Source: Micrococcaceae bacterium Sec5.1
GTDB lineage: Bacteria > Actinomycetota > Actinomycetes > Actinomycetales > Micrococcaceae
Length of the DNA: 64,000 nt
Assembly: GCA_039636795.1 (NCBI GenBank)
Contig: CP143430.1
Location: 1,488,001-1,552,000 of the forward strand
Reading direction: 5' to 3'
Positions within the stretch are counted from its first letter, which is position 1. Every line of letters begins with the position of its first letter. A program made the position numbers and the translations under genes. The notes beneath the pieces are model-generated. The model had not been told where the DNA came from. It saw nothing but the letters and a program-made list of their open reading frames with translations, and did no database searches. Below are positions 57,964-64,000 of the stretch, in pieces.

Positions 57964-60203
57964 GATGCCTCCTTGGCGTGCAGGGGCAGCCCGGATCCGA
58001 CAGGCACCGCGACTGGCGCCGCTGACACTGCGGTGGACGCTGCCCGCCGGACCCATACCCGGCTGGTCTTGAACTCCGGCATGCCGGAGATGGGATCGGT
58101 GACCGCCTCAGTGAGGCGGTTGGCGTTTTCCTGGCCCGGGAAGTGGAACGGGAGGAAGACAGTGTCAGGGCGGACCGAGTTGCTGAGTTCCGCCCGGCAG
58201 AGGACCTCACCGCGCTGATTGGTCACGGTGGCGTAATCGCCGTCGGCAATGCCACGCGCTGCGGCCGTGCCAGGGTGGATCAGGAGCTTAGCCTGAGGTT
58301 GGGACGCCAGCAGCTCGCTCACGCGGCGCGTCTGGGCACCGGACTGATAGTGCTCCAGGAGACGGCCAGTGGCGAGGGCCAGGGAGTCGTCCGCAAACGA
58401 ACGTACAGCCCGCTTGGAAGGGGTAACTGGAACCATGACGGCGCGGCCATCAGCATGCGCGAACCCATCAGCGAAGAGGCGCGGCGTTCCCTGGCTGCCC
58501 ACGGGGTACGGCCAGTAGGCAGCTTCGCCACGATCCAGCATGGCGTAGTCGATTCCGGAGTAGTCAGCCAGGCCACCGGCGGAGGCAAGCCTGAGTTCTC
58601 CGAACACTGTCTCGGGGTCATCGCTGAACATGGAGGGAGCCTCGAGCATTTCCGCGAGCCGTGCCATCAGCCACAATTCGCTGCGGACGCCCGGGGGAGG
58701 GGTGATTGCCTTGCGACGCCGGATCACGCGTCCCTCCAGATTGGTCAGCGTGCCTTCTTCCTCGGCCCACTGCGTCACAGGAAGTACAAGGTCGGCCTCG
58801 GCTGCGGTCTCGGACATGAAGAAGTCGCAGACCACCAGGAAGTCCAGGCTGCGAAGTCCCTGGGTTACAGCGTTCGTGTCCGGCGCCGAAACCACCACAT
58901 TGGCGCCGTGCACGAAGAGGCAACGGACGCCGTCGGGCTTTCCGAGTGACTTGAGGAGTTCGACGGCGGGAAGGCCGGCTCCGGGGATCAGGGACTCGTC
59001 CACGCCCCAGACCTTGGCGATGTGGGCGCGCGCAGCGGGGTCGGTGATTTTGCGGTAGCCGGGAAGCTGGTCTGCCTTCTGGCCGTGCTCACGGCCGCCC
59101 TGGCCATTGCCTTGGCCGGTGAGTGTGCCGTAGCCGCTGCGGGCCGAGCCGGGCAGGCCCAGGAGGAGGCTGAGGTTGATGGCAGCGGTTGCGGTGTCCG
59201 TCCCATCGACGTGCTGTTCCACGCCGCGGCCGCTGAGGATGTAGCTGCCGCCGTTGCGGGCGCCTTGTGCCAGGCGCCGGGCGGTCTCACGGATGAGGGT
59301 GGCAGGGACGCCGGTGATGGACTGGACGCGCTCGGGCCAGAAGGCGTTGAGGCTGCGAACCACGGAAGCATAACCCTTGGTGTTTGCCTCGATGTAGCTG
59401 GTGTCGGCCAGGCTTTCGTGGACCACAACGTGGCTGATGCCCAAAAGGAGGGCCAAATCTGTGCCGGGCGTTGGCTGCAAATGGATGCCGCCGCCGTCGC
59501 CCGTGAAAGCCGCCGTGGCCGAACGCCGGGGGTCCACCACGATCAGCCCGCCGGCGTCGCGCGCGCCCTGAAGGTGCTGGACGAACGGAGGCATGGTCTC
59601 GGCGACGTTCGAGCCGAGCATGAGGATCACGGAAGCGGAGTCCAGGTCAGTGACGGGGAAGGGGAGGCCGCGGTCCACGCCGAAGGCGCGGTTGCCTGCG
59701 GCCGCTGCCGAAGACATGCAGAAGCGGCCGTTGTAATCGATGCGTGAGGTGCGCAATGCCAGCCGGGCGAACTTGCCCAGCATGTACGCCTTCTCGTTGG
59801 TGAGGCCGCCACCGCCGAAAACTCCGACGGCGTCGTTTCCGTACTGCTTCTGGGTGTCCTTCACAGCAGCCGTGATCAGCATGAGCGCCTGGTCCCAGGA
59901 GATCGGCCGGTGGACGCCGTCGGATCCTTTGAGCATCGGTTCGGTGACGCGGCCGTTGTGACGCAACAACGACGCCGATGTCCAGCCTTTGCGGCACAGC
60001 CCGCCCCGGTTGGTGGGGAAATCGCGCCCTGAAACTTCCAGGGGCACGGCACCTTCACCGGGGACTGTGTTTGCTGCAGGGCTTGCCGGTGCTGCGTCGG
60101 ACGAGGGCGCGGGCGCTGCCCCGGCGGCCGAGGCAGCCGGGGTCAGCGTCATGGCGCACTGGAGCGCGCAGTAGGGGCAGTGGGTATCGGCGCCGTTGGG
60201 CAT
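57960..60203 (-). CDS. nasA: Assimilatory nitrate reductase, molybdopterin catalytic subunit
   Basis: 747 residues. N-terminal [4Fe-4S] ligands DTHCPYCALQC and GGLCRKGW, split by an unusually long Ala/Pro-rich insertion of about 35 residues. Bis-MGD fold follows: FGGGGLTNEKAYMLGKFARL, NGRFCMSSAAAAGNRAFG (with Cys as likely Mo-site neighbour), LMLGSNVAETMPP and GRLLEHYQSGAQTRR. It reduces nitrate to nitrite in the cytosol. Named nasA as in Streptomyces (narB in cyanobacteria). It begins directly at the narK stop. Confidence 0.92.
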   Translation of the reverse strand: MPNGADTHCPYCALQCAMTLTPAASAAGAAPAPSSDAAPASPAANTVPGEGAVPLEVSGRDFPTNRGGLCRKGWTSASLLRHNGRVTEPMLKGSDGVHRPISWDQALMLITAAVKDTQKQYGNDAVGVFGGGGLTNEKAYMLGKFARLALRTSRIDYNGRFCMSSAAAAGNRAFGVDRGLPFPVTDLDSASVILMLGSNVAETMPPFVQHLQGARDAGGLIVVDPRRSATAAFTGDGGGIHLQPTPGTDLALLLGISHVVVHESLADTSYIEANTKGYASVVRSLNAFWPERVQSITGVPATLIRETARRLAQGARNGGSYILSGRGVEQHVDGTDTATAAINLSLLLGLPGSARSGYGTLTGQGNGQGGREHGQKADQLPGYRKITDPAARAHIAKVWGVDESLIPGAGLPAVELLKSLGKPDGVRCLFVHGANVVVSAPDTNAVTQGLRSLDFLVVCDFFMSETAAEADLVLPVTQWAEEEGTLTNLEGRVIRRRKAITPPPGVRSELWLMARLAEMLEAPSMFSDDPETVFGELRLASAGGLADYSGIDYAMLDRGEAAYWPYPVGSQGTPRLFADGFAHADGRAVMVPVTPSKRAVRSFADDSLALATGRLLEHYQSGAQTRRVSELLASQPQAKLLIHPGTAAARGIADGDYATVTNQRGEVLCRAELSNSVRPDTVFLPFHFPGQENANRLTEAVTDPISGMPEFKTSRVWVRRAASTAVSAAPVAVPVGSGLPLHAKEAS

Positions 60204-61616
60204 CTAGATGTGTCCGATCGTGTTGCGCTTCTGGGCGGGGCGGATGTAGCAGACCCAGCAGACGGCGAGCATCAGGACGTAGGCTCCAACAAATCCGTAG
60301 AACGCCGGGGTGTAGGAGCCGCTTGATGAGCTCGACGCGTTCAGCACCTGAGGGATCACGAATCCGCCGTAGGCACCGATCGCCGAGATCAGGCCCAGTG
60401 AGGAGGACGCCAACCGTGCCGTTGAGGCGCTGGGGGCGCCTGAGCGGGCTGCCCGGCTGGAGGTCGCGAAGATCACCGGGATCATTCGGTAGGTAGCGCC
60501 GTTACCGAAGCCGCTCGCCACGAAGAGCACCAGGAACAAGGTCAGGAACAACCAGAAGTTCTTCAGTGGCAGGGTCCAGATCATGGTCAGGGTGATGACA
60601 GCCATGGAGGCGAACGAAACGATGGTCATCCGGGCGCCGCCCATGCGGTCTGCCATGCGGCCACCGTAAGGACGGGCCAGCGAACCGACCAGCGGGCCCA
60701 GGAATGCCAGGGACAAGGCCACTGCACCGAGGTGGATGGAGGAGAAATCGGGGAAGTAGTCCTTGATCAGTTTCGGGAAGACGCCGGCGAAGCCGATGAA
60801 CGAACCGAACGTTCCGATGTAAAGGAAGGCCATGATCCACAGGTGCGGTTCTTTGAGGGCCGCTACGGATCCGGCCACATCACCCTTGGCGCTGGTGAGG
60901 TTGTTCATGTACTTCCAGGCACCGAATGCCGCGATCAGGATCAGCGGGATCCAGATGATGCCGGCCATCGGCAGGTTCACCGTTCCAGCTGCGAGCAGGG
61001 TGATGGCGATGGGAACCACAAGCTGCGCGACGGCGGCACCAAGGTTTCCGCCCGCGGCGTTCAGGCCCAGGGCCCAGCCCTTTTCGCGTGCCGGGTAGAA
61101 GAAGGTGATGTTGGCCATCGAGCTGGCGAAGTTACCTCCGCCGAAGCCGGCGAGGGCTGCTACCAGGAGCATGACACCGAACGGCGTTTCCGGAGTGGAA
61201 ACACAGATCGCCAGGCCACTGGCGGGAATCAGGAGGAGCAGTGCCGAGACGATGGTCCAGTTGCGGCCACCGAACTTCGGCACCATGAAGGTGTAGGGGA
61301 TTCGCAGCGTGGCGCCTACGAGGCTGGGGATGGAGATGAGCCAGAAGATCTGGTTGGTATCGAACTTGAAACCTGCCGCGGGGAGCTGGACGACAACGAT
61401 CGACCAGAGCTGCCATACGACAAAGCCGAGGAATTCGGCGAAGATCGACCAGTACAAATTGCGCTTGGCGATGGACCGGCCTTCGGCTTCCCACTGGCCC
61501 TTGTCCTCGGCGTCCCAGTTGGCGATCCAGCGGCCGGGGCGGTGTTCAAGGGCGGGAACGGCGGTAGCAGTGGACTGGGCGGGGGCCAGTTCTTCTGCAG
61601 TGCGGTCAACAGTCAC
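60204..61616 (-). CDS. narK: Nitrate/nitrite MFS transporter
   Basis: 470 residues from GTG 61616 (GGAGG 6 nt upstream). The NNP family signature is seen in ALAGFGGGNFASSMANITFF and GLGNAAGGNLG-like AAGGNLGAAVAQL, along with RIPYTFMVPKFGGRNW and the later LARPYGGRMADRMGG. It imports nitrate (or exports nitrite). It is the first gene of narK-nasA-electron transfer operon. Its 5' spacer holds several GGAC/GTCC half-sites. Confidence 0.93.
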   Translation of the reverse strand: MTVDRTAEELAPAQSTATAVPALEHRPGRWIANWDAEDKGQWEAEGRSIAKRNLYWSIFAEFLGFVVWQLWSIVVVQLPAAGFKFDTNQIFWLISIPSLVGATLRIPYTFMVPKFGGRNWTIVSALLLLIPASGLAICVSTPETPFGVMLLVAALAGFGGGNFASSMANITFFYPAREKGWALGLNAAGGNLGAAVAQLVVPIAITLLAAGTVNLPMAGIIWIPLILIAAFGAWKYMNNLTSAKGDVAGSVAALKEPHLWIMAFLYIGTFGSFIGFAGVFPKLIKDYFPDFSSIHLGAVALSLAFLGPLVGSLARPYGGRMADRMGGARMTIVSFASMAVITLTMIWTLPLKNFWLFLTLFLVLFVASGFGNGATYRMIPVIFATSSRAARSGAPSASTARLASSSLGLISAIGAYGGFVIPQVLNASSSSSGSYTPAFYGFVGAYVLMLAVCWVCYIRPAQKRNTIGHI

Positions 61617-61758
61617 GGAGTGCCTCCTTTGTGGGGACGTTGTTCTACCAAGGTAGGTTTCACGCGTTTCGCGGACCGTCGCGCTTTGTAAACGTGCTGT
61701 GACATTTCCCTATCGGCGGGGTCACCGGCGCGTGAGGCAATGGTGAGGTAATGTGGCC

Positions 61759-61853
61759 CGGACCACAGAGTGAGACTTTTCCAGTGGTCCGCATTGTGGA
61801 CTTAGTTGTCCAGTCAATGGACTGCGGGAACTATTATTGAACTCTCGAATAAT
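61759..61853. promoter_or_regulatory. Cluster of inverted half-sites in narK-MHS transporter divergent spacer
   Basis: CGGACCAC/GTGGTCCG (61759-61766/61784-61791), TGGAC/GTCCA (61797-61801/61808-61812) and ATTATT/AATAAT (61833-61838/61848-61853) lie within 95 nt. The 293-nt spacer serves both promoters. Repeated half-sites suggest at least one regulator; which one is unknown. Confidence 0.45.
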
Positions 61854-61909
61854 CCTTCGCCGGCAGGCTCCCAGGGGCATCGGCCGGTGTGAACGAAAGC
61901 TGCTACTAC

Positions 61910-63319
61910 ATGTCTTCCACCGCACCATCCAAGGAAGGTGAGTTCACTAAGCCCGTGAACTCACGGGGACGGGTGATTGTTGCCAGCCTTATTGGCACGA
62001 CGATCGAGTTCTACGACTTCTACGTCTACGCCACAGCGGCGGTCCTCGTCTTCCCGCGATTGTTCTTCCCCAGCCTGAACGAGACCACCCAGCTCCTGAG
62101 CTCCTTCGCTGTGTTTGGGGTCGCGTTCATCGCGCGCCCTCTGGGCTCGATCATCTTTGGACACTTTGGTGACAAATTTGGACGCAAAGGCACTCTGGTT
62201 GCGTCCCTGCTGACAATGGGCATAGCGACCTTCCTGATTGGTTGCCTGCCCACCGCCGCCGTTCCCGGCTGGACCATTCTGGCCCCGGCTCTCCTGGTGG
62301 TCATGCGCTTTGCGCAAGGGCTTGCCCTGGGCGGGGAGTGGAGTGGTGCAGCACTGCTGGCCACCGAAAATGCGCCCGCCAACAAGCGCGCCATTTATGG
62401 AACGTTCCCGCAACTGGGCGCGCCCATCGGCTTCATCGTGGCCAACATCATCTTCCTGGTCTTCAACTACACCCTTTCCCCGGAAGCGTTCGAAGCCTGG
62501 GGCTGGCGGGTGCCATTCCTGCTCAGCGCCGTCATGGTGATCATTGGCCTGTACGTTCGCCTCAAACTCATCGAGACTCCTGCCTTTACCAAGGTGGTCG
62601 AGTCCAATGAAGTTGCCAAGTTGCCAATTGGCCGTGTCTTCAAGAGCAGCTGGCGTCAACTCATTCTCGGTACCTTCATCATGTTGGCCACGTACGTGCT
62701 CTTCTATCTGATGACCACCTTCACGCTGACTTACGGCACGAAACCGACGCTGGCGGGGGCGCAGGCTGCGGCTGAGAAGGCCGGAAAGCCTTTGTCGGAA
62801 GCGGCGGCCGCGGCGTTCGTTCCTGGCCTTGGCTACACGCGGAACGAGTTCCTGTGGATGCTCATTGCGGGCGTGGTGTTCTTCGGCATCTTCACCCTGG
62901 TGGCGGGCCCGCTCGCAGAAAAGTTCGGACGCCGCAAGACGCTCCTGACAGTGACCGCGGGCATCTTCGTCTTTGGGTTGCTGTTCGTACCGCTCTTTGG
63001 CGCAGGATTCGCAGGCGCCATGGCGCTGCTGATTATCGGCTTCACGCTGATGGGTCTGACATTCGGGCCCATGGGTGCTCTGCTGCCCGAACTGTTCCCC
63101 ACGAACGTCCGGTATACGGGGTCGGCTGTCAGCTACAACGTCTCCAGCATCCTGGGTGCAGCCGTGGCCCCGTTCATTGCCGTGTGGCTGTGGGAAGTCG
63201 GAAAGGGCAGCACCGTCCTGGTGGGCGTCTACCTCAGCGCGATGGCTGTGCTGACACTTATTGCGCTGTTCATCTCCAAGGAAACCAAGGACACGGACTA
63301 CGAGAACAACGTCGCCTGA
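61910..63319 (+). CDS. MHS-type MFS transporter (metabolite:H+ symporter)
   Basis: 469 residues from ATG 61910 (GTG 61889 is possible). Features: IGTTIEFYDFYVYATAAVLVF in helix 1, FGHFGDKFGRKGTLVASLL after helix 2, FAQGLALGGEWSGAALLATE, and FGPMGALLPELFPTNVRYTG before helix 11. This is the MHS group (proline/betaine, citrate, shikimate, alpha-ketoglutarate types); the substrate cannot be chosen. It contains an unusual Ala-rich loop (AAAEKAGKPLSEAAAAAF). A terminator follows. Confidence 0.9.
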   Translation: MSSTAPSKEGEFTKPVNSRGRVIVASLIGTTIEFYDFYVYATAAVLVFPRLFFPSLNETTQLLSSFAVFGVAFIARPLGSIIFGHFGDKFGRKGTLVASLLTMGIATFLIGCLPTAAVPGWTILAPALLVVMRFAQGLALGGEWSGAALLATENAPANKRAIYGTFPQLGAPIGFIVANIIFLVFNYTLSPEAFEAWGWRVPFLLSAVMVIIGLYVRLKLIETPAFTKVVESNEVAKLPIGRVFKSSWRQLILGTFIMLATYVLFYLMTTFTLTYGTKPTLAGAQAAAEKAGKPLSEAAAAAFVPGLGYTRNEFLWMLIAGVVFFGIFTLVAGPLAEKFGRRKTLLTVTAGIFVFGLLFVPLFGAGFAGAMALLIIGFTLMGLTFGPMGALLPELFPTNVRYTGSAVSYNVSSILGAAVAPFIAVWLWEVGKGSTVLVGVYLSAMAVLTLIALFISKETKDTDYENNVA

Positions 63320-63330
63320 CCTTCGGGGAA

Positions 63331-63378
63331 TTAACGACGTCGGCCCCGCACCTTCCAGTGCGGGGCCGACGTCGTTAA
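63331..63378. terminator. Bidirectional terminator between MHS transporter and carboxylase
   Basis: 21-bp perfect arms at 63331-63351 and 63358-63378 with 6-nt loop, followed on the plus strand by GTTT. It serves two converging transcripts. Confidence 0.85.
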
Positions 63379-63388
63379 GTTTGGGTTC

Positions 63389-64000
63389 TTAGTCCTCGAT
63401 GGTGGCGATGACAGCGCCGGCAGCGACCGTCTCACCCGCTGTGGCTGCCAGGCCGCGAACAGTGCCGGACTTGTGTGCGGTCAATGGCTGCTCCATCTTC
63501 ATGGCTTCCAGGACAACGATCAGATCGCCCTCGGCCACGATATCGCCTTCGGCAGCTGCGACCTTGACGATGGTACCCTGCATCGGCGAGGTCAGTGCAT
63601 CTCCGCCGGCGGCAGCGGCTGCGGCCCCTGCCGAGCGGGAACGCTTCTTGGACTTGCCCGACTTGGTGCCCGAGCCGCTGGAAACAGCGGCGACGCTGGC
63701 GCCCAGGCCGGTCGGCAGAACGACCTCAAGCCGCTTGCCGCCAACCTCGACCACGACGCGCTGGCGCTCACCGGCGTCGGGCGTTTCCGTACCCGCGCCG
63801 CTGGCCGTCCAGGCGGGGATGTTGTTGACGAATTCGGTTTCGATCCAGCGGGTGTGGACGCTGAACGGTCCCTCCACAGGTGCGAAGGCGGGGTCCGTGA
63901 CAACGGCGAGGTCGAAGGGGATGACGGTGGGAATGCCTTCCACCACCATCTCCTCAAGGGCGCGGCGCGAGCGCTGGAGGGCTTGCTCGCGGGTGGCGCC
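63389..64000 (-). CDS. Acetyl/propionyl-CoA carboxylase alpha subunit, C-terminal part with biotin carrier domain (truncated by window)
   Basis: The frame stays open to the window edge, so only about the last 203 residues are visible. They include the end of the biotin carboxylase part ([20 protein letters not shown]), a linker rich in Ser/Lys/Ala, and a biotinyl domain with biotin lysine in [18 protein letters not shown]. Likely an AccA/BccA-type subunit feeding malonyl- or methylmalonyl-CoA synthesis. The final [12 protein letters not shown] matches family ends. Confidence 0.93.
   Translation of the reverse strand, partial: GATREQALQRSRRALEEMVVEGIPTVIPFDLAVVTDPAFAPVEGPFSVHTRWIETEFVNNIPAWTASGAGTETPDAGERQRVVVEVGGKRLEVVLPTGLGASVAAVSSGSGTKSGKSKKRSRSAGAAAAAAGGDALTSPMQGTIVKVAAAEGDIVAEGDLIVVLEAMKMEQPLTAHKSGTVRGLAATAGETVAAGAVIATIED

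Noticed and set aside
56416-58218. 600-codon open frame on the plus strand over the nitrate electron-transfer gene
   Set aside because: Shadow of a clearly recognisable flavoprotein with a [2Fe-2S] domain; no motif in the opposite frame.

Overview
High-GC actinobacterial chromosome. Gene content and order (prs, rplY, pth, then mfd; SufU-type sulfur scaffold; siroheme-linked nitrite reductase with a HemD-type regulator; LpdA-type quinone reductase) point to Micrococcaceae, most like Arthrobacter/Paenarthrobacter. No phage, IS element, CRISPR array, rRNA or tRNA was found. The window starts inside prs and ends inside an acyl-CoA carboxylase alpha subunit.

Layout. 1-1941: translation and housekeeping (prs end, rplY, pth). 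2085-10505: three successive large STAND-ATPase regulators of the LuxR (LAL) type; the third lacks the DNA-binding domain and its 3' end runs into an 18-bp tandem repeat. 10639-18517: SufS/SufU, NhaA, two small conserved genes and Mfd. 18522-26632: a YdjM-like membrane protein, then a five-gene surface-glycan cluster (GT2, GT4, flippase-GT39 fusion, GT4, PIG-L deacetylase). 26694-28654: small membrane protein, DeoC and a short FAD reductase. 28815-37913: a seven-gene minus-strand operon in which every junction is a 4-nt overlap (GMC oxidoreductase, membrane metallophosphoesterase, Cys-nucleophile alpha/beta hydrolase, acetoacetate-decarboxylase-like protein, two four-helix membrane proteins, patatin). 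I regard this as the strongest candidate for an undescribed system. 38063-41809: two small enzyme-like genes, a LacI regulator and a divergent sugar transporter.

41877-47384 and 56401-61616 together form assimilatory nitrate/nitrite reduction. NarK imports nitrate. The molybdopterin reductase, with a flavin/[2Fe-2S] electron-transfer partner, makes nitrite. NirB and NirD reduce nitrite to ammonium. CobA supplies the siroheme precursor, and a HemD-winged-helix protein probably regulates the set. Between these blocks lie phosphoglucomutase, a fructan pair (levansucrase and a GH32 lipoprotein, with a LacI-type operator upstream), purine nucleoside phosphorylase, LpdA and a metallo-hydrolase. The window closes with an MHS-type transporter and the biotin carrier end of a carboxylase.

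Intergenic DNA repeatedly carries very long near-perfect hairpins without a clear T-tract, plus short tandem duplications (16-18 bp) that overlap stop codons at three separate loci.
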